Shown piece after piece: positions 1 through 10,000 of a stretch of 64,000 nucleotides of DNA. A program made the translations under genes and the position numbers. Source of the DNA: Beaufortia kweichowensis (Eukaryota > Chordata > Actinopteri > Cypriniformes > Gastromyzontidae); the NCBI GenBank assembly GCA_019155185.1, contig CM032808.1, positions 8,546,716 through 8,610,715 on the forward strand, read 5' to 3'. Numbering within the stretch: the first letter of the stretch is position 1; each line of letters opens with the position of its first letter. The notes beneath the pieces are model-generated. The model made no database searches. It was given only the letters and a program-made list of their open reading frames with translations, and was not told where the DNA came from.

Positions 1-615
1 CCATGCATTACCTCTATACACAGTCACACACTCATGCATACACACTCATACAAACAAACACACACAACTGCTGCTGCCTGTTCGTTCCCTGTGTGTTGAA
101 TATGTTGAGCCTCTTCTGGCATAACATTTCGCTATCAGTAGATGTCCCCTTTTTAGTACTATAAGCAGTGTTAACATACCTATTAGTATTGTTATGTTGT
201 CTCTAATACAGGAACCAGACCCAACGTATTTAGCAAAACACACATCCTGTTATCGTTATTGTTCATGTTTTCTACCTAATATTGTAATGATTTTGAGTTG
301 ACAGATATCCAAGCTCTGAAAACACTACAGAAGAAGCAAAGATGTGGTGTGTTGGAGGTGCATCTTGGCAGTGCCCAGAGGGGGGTTTATATCCTTTGTT
401 CTTCACCCCCTTAAATCTTCTTCCTGTCATCAAGACACCCCTCCATCTTTCCACCACATTTGATTTCTGGGTATGCCTATGCTTTTGCTGCTTTACAAAA
501 AACAAAAAAGAGCTGTGCAAGGGTGTTCAATTAACAAACAGAGAAAAAAATATCCGCTCTTAAAGACCTGCTCAGCTGTTGTAGATGCATTTTCTTGCTG
601 CCATTGTGTACTCAC

Positions 616-3600
616 TTATGGGCTGTCCTGCTTTGTGCTACTGCTGCCACCAGTGCTGTATAGGCTGGGGTTCACCATTAAAGGATGGGGCACTGTGCCT
701 GTTAAAGGAGCTGCAGCAGCGGCGTAGTTAAAAAAAGGCAAGAAGGGCAATGGCTCTTTGTCTCCTGAAGCCATCATATTTAGAGCCATTGGAAGGGCAG
801 CAAGGTTATAGGGGTATGGTAGTAGCTGTGGGCCATACAGTAGGTGATAGGGGTCAGGGTAAAAGGGCAGTTTAGTTGAGTCCGAGTGGGGTACTATCTT
901 TCCAAGTGGTGGAAAAGGTAAGGGTCCAGTTGGGTAAGACATCAGGATTTGCTCCTCCTGTTTCTTACCAGAGCAGTACCCTCCAGGTATAATTAGAGGA
1001 AGAGTAAGTTCCTGCACAGGGTACCCAGAGCCCCTGTGGTGTTCTGTAGGTATGACAGAAGTATCGTTCTTTGATTTAGGCTCTTCTGTGGGCACTTGAG
1101 GATGCAGCAGGGCATGAGAAAGAGAAGGAACGCCTCCAGCCGAGTTCGCAAGCAGCATAGAATCCTGTATTTCTGTATTGTGCCTTCCTCTGTGTGATTG
1201 GCATTCCTCTAGGTGAGGCCGCAACTGTAGGTCTAACGGCCCTGGAGAGTGACATGGTGACTTTGAATACCGTTGAGAAGGTCTTTTTGGAGTGGTTTGA
1301 ATAACAGAGCATGTAGGAGATGGTATAGGACTGAGTGGTTCCTCTTTGGGCACTAGCAACGAGACCTCATTACAGGATTGTTCCTTTGAGATGTTGGATG
1401 GATGTGTAATCTTTTGATCGAGCTCCCTCTTTTTTGCCAGTATTGTTGACATGGATAAATCTTGGGCTTGGCTGCTGGATTGAGAAAATATTCTTAGATC
1501 CTGAGCATCTTGTATATCACTGAAATCTTCGTTTGGAATAATGTCACCCTCTCTGTGTGTCAATGTTCCCACCCCTTGGGTAAGCACACCCCCTCTGACA
1601 GTTTTTAATGATATGGGCTCGGATGGAGTTGTTTCTTTTCCAATCTGAGGGTCTGTCAGCCTTTGATAAATTTGCATTTGCCTATTACTCTGCACTGGGC
1701 TTCTTTTCTGCTGATCTAGTGTGTCTAAATTTCGTTTTTCTGGTGTCCTGTAGTCTATGCACTCTGAGCTATTCATTACTAGTACACTAGGGCTGTTTTG
1801 AGAGATGACCTTTAACCTTTCTAAAGCAGGGTTGTGCATAACTTGCGGGAACTGTGCACACAGTGGACTATGGACTTTTTCATTGGATGCCAATTTTGAG
1901 CTTTCACAATTGCTGATTCTTTGGTGTTCTTCCATCTTCTCAGGAGGTTGGTCGTCAGAGATTTGACAGTCCGGTTTGGAATAATGTATGACAGACACAG
2001 ACTGCACTTGTTCACTATTGGTGTCTAAATTTTTGCTTGCTGCAGGATCTGCAGCTGAAGGTTTCAAACTTGATGTGTCTTGTTTTTTCTGTGTGTCTTC
2101 AACCTCAGTTAAATTGCCCAGTTCGTGTCGCTTGATATGGCAGTTAAGTGCAGCAGAGGTTTTGCAGACCTTATCACATTTTGAACATGTATATCTGATC
2201 AGAGGCCTTCTGCCTAAGCGAACTGGGCTGCCTTTATCTATTGACTGTCCTTCCAGTTGATTTTCATAATCTTTCATTTCCACTTCCTTTCTTGAAGAGG
2301 ACATTAAAACAGTAGGACCAGACAGAGGCTTGTTTTTGGGATGCTGAGTTCTCTGATGTTCCTCTAACTTTGACTGTGAGGGAAAAGGAGCTCTGCAAAG
2401 CATGCACACAAACTCAAACAGATGTGTTAACTCATGTTTGTCTCGCTTCCTTGGACTGGAGAACCAACGTCCACAAGTGCCACACTCAGAGGCCTGATTT
2501 TCTGACCATTGTTGCTTGATTATAGAAGAGGTTGTGTGTTGAGGATTGAGTGTAGTGTGAGGGATAGTTGAAGGAAGGGCAAGATCAGATTTTCCATGAG
2601 TTTCCATTTCTTTTTCTTTATGTTCTGTTCTTGATGGGACAGGTAAAAGGTGTGGTGTTTCTTTGACTCGACCTTTCTGTGGCTTGCTAACTTGTTTTTG
2701 CTCCTTCTTTATTTTTTGTCTCTGCTCCTCATCTGCATCTTGCCCATCAACTTTATTCAGATTTTTCATGAACCTCTCAGTTCTCCTAATCGGCCTCAGT
2801 GAGTGTTTAAAGTGTATTTTACGCTTCCAGGCTTTAGTCCCCTGCATATGAAGAGCTTTTCGCTTGGGTTTGTATGTATAGTAAGGCCTCCACAGGTTGT
2901 CCTCCACATCATGGTCATTTCTATCCTCTCTGACCTCCTGGCGGAAGAAGTATTTCCTCACCTTGCTTTTCAGTTTAGATTTTTTCCATTTGGGCTCCCC
3001 CTCCTTTCCTTCCTGGCTCAAGTTGCGGTGTTTACGTTGGTGATGATGGGTGTGCCTTTGCTCTCTCTGGTCGTCCTGTGAGAAGTTTGTCTTTTTGGCT
3101 TTGCTGCGTGTAGGACTTTTGTCTCTCATTAGGTCTGTTTCAGAAATGCTTCTTTTGACAATGGCCTCTTCCCCTATACGCACAGTAATCTGACAAAGTG
3201 GACCACTGCCTTTGACCTCTGATCCCATTGCTATTGGTAGTGTCTTACTTGACTCAGTTTTATTATGAGCTCTTCGTCCTTTGTGAAGTTTCTCTGTTGA
3301 ATGTCTGATTTGTGCAACCTGTGGATCTAAACTGGCAGCATCCCACTCTCTGTATGTATCAGTGTGTTGTCTCTGACTATGTTCTTTTATATGTTTTTGA
3401 ACTGTCTTTGCGATTGAATGATTCTCTGGATTTCTTTTCCTTTCCCCAGATGACGTCTTGTTTTTGTGTACAATGACAGAGGAAGAAACTGCAGTACTGT
3501 GCATGATGACTGAGGGTTTGCTGTGAGCAAATGTAATGACTGAAGAGACAGCACTTTCTGGGCACTCAGTGGTTTTGCCTTTGCCATTGCTACTACCTGA

Positions 3601-5343
3601 CAGACGTAAATCTGACCCCTCTGTCTTTCTGGTTTCTACTGCCATGTCTGTTAGGGAAGCAGCTAGATTTTCACCCTGCTCTACACCCACCCTGATAGGA
3701 AATCCCTCTGGCTCAGACTTTATATCTGGCGTTTGAAGATCTTTAAGAAAAGACTCCAATTTCTTTGTGTCCAGGGGTGAGGGGAGACTGGCATCCAGAG
3801 ATACAGGCAAGCTACCTGGTGAACCAGAAGTAAGTAGCCCATCAGCCATTGGCTGAGTATATGTTTTATAAGGTCGCTTCAGAGAGCGCATGGGCAGTAA
3901 GCGGTACAGTTTAAGAGCATTGACCTTCTGTTTGTAGCCACCATTAGCCGTTTTCTCACTTGAGATCAGGCCAGGGTTGATGCCATGGAAAGCCTTTTGG
4001 TGTGTTTTAAGGTTGTAATAGGTAGGAAATGCCTCCCAGCAAAATATGCACTGATACCGCCTTTCACCAGTGTGCCACACCTCATGTTTGGTGCGGTATT
4101 CAGCCAGAGCAAATACCTTATCACAGTAGTGGCAAGGGTACTTTCGTCGCCATGAATGCACATTGGAGTGTCGCTTTAGGCTTGACAGTGTCATGTAGGA
4201 GCGCTCGCATACAGAGCAAAAGTAAATGATATGTCCATCCACCACTTTTACAAAGTGATCTTCTTCCTCCAAGGCATCCCCACAAGTCAGTGTTTCAGTA
4301 TGCTGGCCATTGAGGTCTCGTGCTTTCTTTATGGGTCGGCCAGGCCTTGTTCCTTGTCCAAGCTGTTCTGGCCCTGCAGCCTCATCTGCTATCTCCCCCT
4401 CCACTTTACCCCCCTCCAGGGGCTCCTCTTTGGGCTGCACTGGAAAAGCTGGCAGCCCTTGCCTGCAGGTGGCCTCATGGGATTGCAGTCTTTTATTATG
4501 GATGAAGGCTTTGCCACAGTGGCGGCAGCTGAGTACTCGTCCCCCCCGATGGAGACGCATGTGGACAGTGAGGGACGAGGCAGTACTGAACAGACGGTGG
4601 CACACCCCACATAGTAGTTCTGGCTTCGGCACTGCCCTAAAGGAGTCATGGAAAGATGAAGAAGGGAGAGTCAAGGGGGAGGAAGTAAGCGAGACAGGCG
4701 AAGGGGAAGGAGGAGGGGTTGATGAGGATGAATGAGGGTTGATGCTAGGAAGAGGAAGGCTAAGTTCAACATGAAGGCTATTGGCCTTTCGTTTTTTGCC
4801 TTTTGAACTTTCTGGATCCTTCATACCTTGGTCCTGGTATGCTCTTGCACTGAGGTTAAAAAGGATGTGTGCTGTTTCTGTTGTTGAATGCTCTTTGTAC
4901 CCATTATTAAGACTAACTCCAGCTGTCTCCTTCGAATAGTCCGTTTTATTAGAATGTTGTAAGGGAGATGTTGGATATCGAGAACCGCTGCCATCAACAG
5001 AAAATGACAGAGATGACTTGCAGTTCTTACTGACTGGGGAAGCTAGATCAACAGGAAAGGAGGAGGAAGAGCATGGCAGACGTTCAGTTTTTGATGCTGT
5101 TTTGGATAACTGTTTGTCTCTAAATGGTTCCTCTATCCATCCTGTGCCATTAGAACCATCTCTGTTACAAACATCAGAGGAAGAAGGGGGGTGGGATGAG
5201 GAGCAGCGCTTCTGTGCAGAAAAACCAGGCAATCCAGCGCTAAGAGGAAAACTGAGAGATATCCGTGTAGTTTTGGCACCATCGACCTCATCTGTGCCCT
5301 CTCCCATCCTGTCTCCCCTTACGTGTTTATTTCTGTGTTTCAT
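616..5343 (-). CDS. zbtb4: Zinc finger protein Zbtb4 (Kaiso family), long single coding exon
   Basis: A nuclear methyl-CpG/Kaiso-site binding transcription regulator. The 1575-residue frame has eight C2H2-type fingers: about residues 244-265, 271-293 (last ligand is Cys), a trio at about 374-453, a pair at about 954-1001 and one at about 1053-1073. The trio plus the following KLYRLLPM and RPYKTY segment is the DNA-binding core shared by ZBTB4 and ZBTB38. Blocks specific to ZBTB4 are CQITVRIGEEAIVKR (about 717-731), LWRPYYTYKPKRKA (about 817) and the C-terminal LLYGPQLL...YPYNLAALP segment. It is much longer than human ZBTB4 (about 1010 residues). No BTB domain is visible at the N terminus, which is Ser/Pro-rich. 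An in-frame TAA lies 36 nt before the chosen ATG, with possible splice acceptors between them, so a further upstream coding exon cannot be excluded. It is divergent from polr2a, as in mammals. Identity is secure; the true N terminus is not. Confidence 0.93.
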   Translation of the reverse strand: MKHRNKHVRGDRMGEGTDEVDGAKTTRISLSFPLSAGLPGFSAQKRCSSSHPPSSSDVCNRDGSNGTGWIEEPFRDKQLSKTASKTERLPCSSSSFPVDLASPVSKNCKSSLSFSVDGSGSRYPTSPLQHSNKTDYSKETAGVSLNNGYKEHSTTETAHILFNLSARAYQDQGMKDPESSKGKKRKANSLHVELSLPLPSINPHSSSSTPPPSPSPVSLTSSPLTLPSSSFHDSFRAVPKPELLCGVCHRLFSTASSLTVHMRLHRGGRVLSCRHCGKAFIHNKRLQSHEATCRQGLPAFPVQPKEEPLEGGKVEGEIADEAAGPEQLGQGTRPGRPIKKARDLNGQHTETLTCGDALEEEDHFVKVVDGHIIYFCSVCERSYMTLSSLKRHSNVHSWRRKYPCHYCDKVFALAEYRTKHEVWHTGERRYQCIFCWEAFPTYYNLKTHQKAFHGINPGLISSEKTANGGYKQKVNALKLYRLLPMRSLKRPYKTYTQPMADGLLTSGSPGSLPVSLDASLPSPLDTKKLESFLKDLQTPDIKSEPEGFPIRVGVEQGENLAASLTDMAVETRKTEGSDLRLSGSSNGKGKTTECPESAVSSVITFAHSKPSVIMHSTAVSSSVIVHKNKTSSGERKRNPENHSIAKTVQKHIKEHSQRQHTDTYREWDAASLDPQVAQIRHSTEKLHKGRRAHNKTESSKTLPIAMGSEVKGSGPLCQITVRIGEEAIVKRSISETDLMRDKSPTRSKAKKTNFSQDDQREQRHTHHHQRKHRNLSQEGKEGEPKWKKSKLKSKVRKYFFRQEVREDRNDHDVEDNLWRPYYTYKPKRKALHMQGTKAWKRKIHFKHSLRPIRRTERFMKNLNKVDGQDADEEQRQKIKKEQKQVSKPQKGRVKETPHLLPVPSRTEHKEKEMETHGKSDLALPSTIPHTTLNPQHTTSSIIKQQWSENQASECGTCGRWFSSPRKRDKHELTHLFEFVCMLCRAPFPSQSKLEEHQRTQHPKNKPLSGPTVLMSSSRKEVEMKDYENQLEGQSIDKGSPVRLGRRPLIRYTCSKCDKVCKTSAALNCHIKRHELGNLTEVEDTQKKQDTSSLKPSAADPAASKNLDTNSEQVQSVSVIHYSKPDCQISDDQPPEKMEEHQRISNCESSKLASNEKVHSPLCAQFPQVMHNPALERLKVISQNSPSVLVMNSSECIDYRTPEKRNLDTLDQQKRSPVQSNRQMQIYQRLTDPQIGKETTPSEPISLKTVRGGVLTQGVGTLTHREGDIIPNEDFSDIQDAQDLRIFSQSSSQAQDLSMSTILAKKRELDQKITHPSNISKEQSCNEVSLLVPKEEPLSPIPSPTCSVIQTTPKRPSQRYSKSPCHSPGPLDLQLRPHLEECQSHRGRHNTEIQDSMLLANSAGGVPSLSHALLHPQVPTEEPKSKNDTSVIPTEHHRGSGYPVQELTLPLIIPGGYCSGKKQEEQILMSYPTGPLPFPPLGKIVPHSDSTKLPFYPDPYHLLYGPQLLPYPYNLAALPMALNMMASGDKEPLPFLPFFNYAAAAAPLTGTVPHPLMVNPSLYSTGGSSSTKQDSP

Positions 5344-5698
5344 TGTATCCTTATCCTGAGTCCTCTGAGATGTACTTTAAAGCTGTATTTTGTCTTACAG
5401 AGCACTAGAAAGTCAGAAGATGTATCTGTAGTCCAGCAAGTTCCAGGAAAAGTGTGTCGGTATAAGATATATGTTCCTCACAGAAGTTGGTGATTAATAG
5501 AAATGGGAGTGTCAGATCAAGACTGCAGTTCATAGAGGTCAAGACTCTCAGATGTAGGTGACATTGTGCATCTTTGATTATCTTGTTATGAAACAGGAAA
5601 GGGTTTCCATGCGCTGCACATTCAGCTCCAAGAGTGCAGTGCAGGTGTGGAGAGGGTTCCAGCCATCCTCTCCGAACACCATAATCTCCCTGTTAATC
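5344..5698 (-). other. zbtb4: Probable 5' UTR part of the zbtb4 main exon
   Basis: On the minus strand a strong splice acceptor (pyrimidine tract CTGTTCTCTTAC followed by AG) ends at 5699, and no clear donor follows before the zbtb4 ATG at 5343. The simplest reading is that the main exon starts at 5698 and carries about 355 nt of leader. This is inference from splice signals; no transcript is available here. Confidence 0.45.
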
Positions 5699-5720
5699 CT
5701 GTAAGAGAACAGAAAATAAT
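5570..5720 (-). repeat. Duplicated acceptor/exon block, copy 1
   Basis: This block spans the proposed zbtb4 acceptor and about 125 nt of exon. It closely matches a second block at 9884-10000 on the same strand, including the intronic pyrimidine tract (CTGTTCTC[TC]TACAG) and the downstream exon text around ATGGTGTTCGG and CCTCTCCACACCTG. Copy 1 carries about 34 nt that copy 2 lacks. It could be a local segmental duplication or two copies of a dispersed repeat. Confidence 0.6.
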
Positions 5721-8699
5721 TATTTTTAATATTTGTTTATAAGGCAACATTGTAGGCATTACACAACAACACATGAAACTTTCAGAACTATACTGACAAA
5801 AAAGCAAGTAACAAAAGTATGCATTGCCTGGTGGCAGTCACCTTTGTTTCTGAATTTATGCCAAATCTGCAAGTGTGGATATAATCTTAGCAATCAACCT
5901 CATTGAGTCACAGCATTCCCTTCGCCTAATTAAAGTCTACTAAGATTTAATCAAGATTTCCCCAACAGAGTGTTATTTATAGTCAAAGTGCTCCAAACAT
6001 GTCATATCTGAAAAGGTACCAAAATATAGATGGCCTTTTGAACTGAGACATCTTGTATTTCCATAGTAGATCTTTGGCAAGATTTCCCCTCACAATATAA
6101 TTTTTAAAATAAAATAAAAACTATTTAATTTAAAAAAATTAATACACAGTGTTTGTAGTGTCATTAATCCTGCTTGATTGTTTGTGATCGAATCTTTTGC
6201 TCTGCCTGTTTTACTCAAGTCTACCAGAAAGTAAGCATTCTTAGTTAGCAGTAATGATGCGACACCAGAAAAAATCCACAGTCATGGTTTTCTGCCTGCG
6301 TTTCAGTCAGGCCTCTGTAAAATTCCACAAGCAGCCCTGAACACACTGAAACTAGGTCAGCACTGTTATTGCAGAGAGAGAAAGAGAAGAGGAGGAGGGA
6401 CAGAGAGAGCGTGAGACAGGGAGAGCATTTGCGAGAGACAGAGAGAGGTGGAGAAAAAAGAGAGATCCCGGCCTGGAGACAGGAACAGCCACTAACACAC
6501 GCACAGAAACACACACAGACAGGCAGTCAACAAGCTGCATGCGCACGCACGCTTCCCTCAACACACAAATGTTGCAGGCACATACGAGCTGGTTTGTCTG
6601 TAAACAAGACGCTTGACAGCCAGCTCTACCTAGCATACCACAAATGCAGCTGCTAAGCGTGCAAAGGAAGTACACCAAAAAACATGTATAATAATAGATG
6701 TTACATAAGGGTATATTTAGACAGACAGGAAGCGTATTAGGAGGCCTGAAATAAGTGTTCTGATAATGAAGTACCAACTATATCAAAGGACAAAATTGTT
6801 AAACTTATCTTGCAATTGACACAACAAGGCCTACGAATGACACCATTTTGCATAGTGAATGGACAAACACATCTGCCACCCCCTTTTTTCTCTTTACGTC
6901 TGTCCCTATTTATCTCTCTCTCTCGCCCTCCTTTTCTCTCCGCGTATGACGCACACACTGCCTCTTAACAAACAGTCCCTGGCGCAAGCGGCTGGCCAAG
7001 CGTGACCGGGCCTTTGCTTCCCCCTCTGAATGCCCCCTCTACTCAAACATGCAACCAAATGAAAAAGTTGCAGCTGTAATATTAAAAGATCCGCAAATAT
7101 TAAAATATAGTTCAAAGTTATGGCACGGCTCCTTGTAAACATTCCAACTTGCTGTCTGCTTCTTTCGTCCAAATAAAAGATCTGCGGAATAAGTTGTGCG
7201 TCATCATCATCATCATTAACTTCATGCTTTTTTTCTTATTATGTAGGTAAAGCTCCAGGTTTCAAAACCGAGAAGGAGGAAGTTGGATAATGGGCTAAAG
7301 GTCTTCATTTAGCCAAGCCAATGAATGACGCTTTGGACTGTAACGGCTAGCAAGCGAAGGCCGCCTGTTTCCGTGTGGCCATGACGGACGGGGCCCTACA
7401 GGGTGAGGCGGACTGCGAGAAGGGGGCTGTCGCTAGATACTGAACTCTGCACAACCCCCGGCCAAAAAACATGGTGGAGCCAGCCAGAGGAGAGATGAGG
7501 GGAGGGAAAAAAAGAGCAAAAGGAAAGGGCTGTTTTGGAAGAGTAAGTGAAGCAGTTGGGAGATGGAAGCGGATGGAGCGAAGTTGGGATCGTGGTAGCT
7601 TCCAGCCTTTTTCCTCACACGGATCTCCTGATTTCCTTGCTTCTCGCTTTCCCCTAAGCAGTTTACGGTATCTGATTTGGCGTGACGGGCCATGCACCAG
7701 TGAGTCTGCCTGTGTTACATGCTGCGTTTGACATGGTCCGCTGAGTTTAAATTCGACAAGTGATTGCCATAAATCTGTTGCTGTAATATGATTGAGAGAA
7801 ATATTGTAAGGAGAGTCGCAGAGGGAGTGGGAATGTTCCAATGGTGACCTGGCTGAAGTTACTTCCTCGAGATCGTGCCTGAACTTGCTTCCATGGAGTT
7901 TCTAGCTCATTTGGTTAGGAAGATTAATCAAACATGTACGGCCCTGACATGTTTTTCAGTTTAACATGGATGCCTTTTTTTTGCTAAGGTATGTCAAAAA
8001 CTTTGTGTTAACGTGTGCTATCTAGTCACAGTTTGAATAGCAAATATTTCAGTCTGACTGACATGTTGAGCAGTGATGGAAAATCAGTTTGATTCTGCCA
8101 TATCAATAAATTCACTTCTCACTCACTTCTTTTTCTTCTAATGACCTCTGACCCTATGGCCTTTCAGTGCCTACAACTACGTATGTTCTGCGCAGTAAGA
8201 CAGAAACACTAAATGCGTTCATAATAACATCCACTTTTCCCTAAGCAAAACATAGATGGACGCTGGTTTTAGCACAGACAGGATAGACTTCAATACATTC
8301 CAAGTCCTTCATTATTATTTATAAAATTTTACTACATGTGAACTTGTCATAACATAAAGTATCTAAAACCAACATGATGCATATATGTATATCTTATAAT
8401 GAAAAATAGCTGTAAAGTATTAGGCTTTATTCTGATTTAACAGTAACCTCTGAGCGACTCAGCACTGAAAAAGAACTGCGTGGTTCACCCACAACAGCCG
8501 AGGATAAGGAGACAGGCCTTGATTAGCACGCACACAAACCCACACGGGCACACACTCATTTCTTGTGTCTACACAGAATCAAAACAACATCGATATGACA
8601 TGAGAGTACTAAAGAAACAGGAAGAGAAGAAGACAGACAGATCAGAGAAAAAGTCTCTTATTCTCTGCTAGGCAAGCACACCACAACAAGACAACGTAC

Positions 8700-9030
8700 C
8701 TTGAAAAACCTTCTGCTGCATCTCGGCTGCGATGTGTTCTCTCTCTCTCACTCTCCCACCCTCGGTCTGTGTGTCCTGGTCTGCGTGTTCCCGTGTGTGT
8801 GCGTGCGTGCGTGAGTGAGAGAGAGAGGGAGAGAACACAGGGAAAGACGCGCTCGTGCACACGGGCAGCGCTGTGTAGAGACAGAGGGCAGGATCGACTG
8901 TTTCGCACTCTGACTCGCCCCCCCTCCTCTCTCTCTCGCTCGCCCGCTCTCTCTCACACTTCAGTTTGCCACTGATACATGATTCTGGGCTGTTTTTGCA
9001 TTTTTTATCTCCCCCAGCCTTACTCATCCA
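8700..9030 (-). other. zbtb4: Probable non-coding first exon of zbtb4
   Basis: A good minus-strand donor (CAAG then gtacgt) lies at 8700/8699, at the end of a CT/GA-rich segment with several CpGs. Joined to the acceptor at 5699 it would give a leader with a short upstream ORF of 32 codons, starting at the ATG at 8721-8719 and ending inside the main exon. The upstream boundary (transcription start) is not defined; 9030 is only a nominal limit. Confidence 0.3.
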
Positions 9031-9883
9031 CACCCCCTCTTCGTTCTCAGCCTCATTTTAATTCCAATTCTCTTTTTATTTAACATTTGTGTTCATTAGA
9101 ACAAGGCGCACACTCTCTACATAGACCAAGTCTGATGATAGAAAGGAAGGGAGGGAGAGACGGAGCGAGGGAGAGAATGTGCGAGTGAGAGGACGCCATT
9201 TAAGCAGTTTGTTACGAGCACTGCCAGTCCCCAAAATGGCTGAAAACAAACAGGAGCCATGCCAACAGAAAAAAAGCTTGGGCATGGAGACATGGAGGGA
9301 AAAGAGATAAAGAGTGGGAGAGAGAGAGAGAGTAGACAATACTTGGGTGAAACTCTTTAAATAAGTGAGGTAGCCGAAAGAGAGATCAAAGAGAAGGGTA
9401 TGGGCATGCACTTCGGTTTCCATTTTCTCCGCTCTTTGCTATGCTGACCGCAGAAGCGGACGTTTATGGCGAGAAGCGGTGGAACAGACGAGTAAACATT
9501 TGAAGTTGAGCGAGAAGCCAGAAGCAGACAGATTTGGCCTTCGCACCATTACAAAAAGCAACGAAATGGAACTTTAGTGTTGGACAAACGTTCACTGTGC
9601 CCTGATTTTATTTGTCAGGAGAGATAAATCACATAGGACAGGTATCTCTTGTCTGAGAAACAGGCCATGGTGATCTCACAGGTGTCGTAATCGCATCTAG
9701 AGTTTCAGAGAGAAAAACGTCTCAGACTTTGCTTAGATACCAAAGTCTGAATAAATGTACTCAAACATCAAATTTATTTGGTTATGCTCTCCGCTTTAAT
9801 TTTATTGCTCTGTACCTTTACTGTATATCAAAGTGTTTTCATTTGTTTTTTATTTCCCCTAAAGAATTTTAAAAGACAAATTA

Positions 9884-10000
9884 AATCTCTGACTATGTTG
9901 TTATGTAACAGGACAGGGTTGTCAGGTGTGGAGAGGTCTCCTGCCGTCCTTTCCGAACACCATAAACTCGCTATTAAACCTGTAGGAGAACAGGAAAGAG
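9884..10000 (-). repeat. Duplicated acceptor/exon block, copy 2
   Basis: Second copy of the block at 5570-5720, with its own intact acceptor (AG at 9981-9980). It lies upstream of the proposed zbtb4 first exon. No protein frame is clearly kept between the two copies, so any conserved role would be in the RNA or in regulation rather than in protein. Confidence 0.6.

Noticed and set aside
4231..4735. Long plus-strand open frames opposite the zbtb4 fingers
   Set aside because: They are shadows of the zbtb4 coding strand and have no family resemblance or splice context.
8642..9033. Overlapping Ser/Arg/Glu-rich minus-strand open frames near 8.7-9.0 kb
   Set aside because: They come from GA/CT-rich low-complexity sequence and are better read as the zbtb4 leader region.
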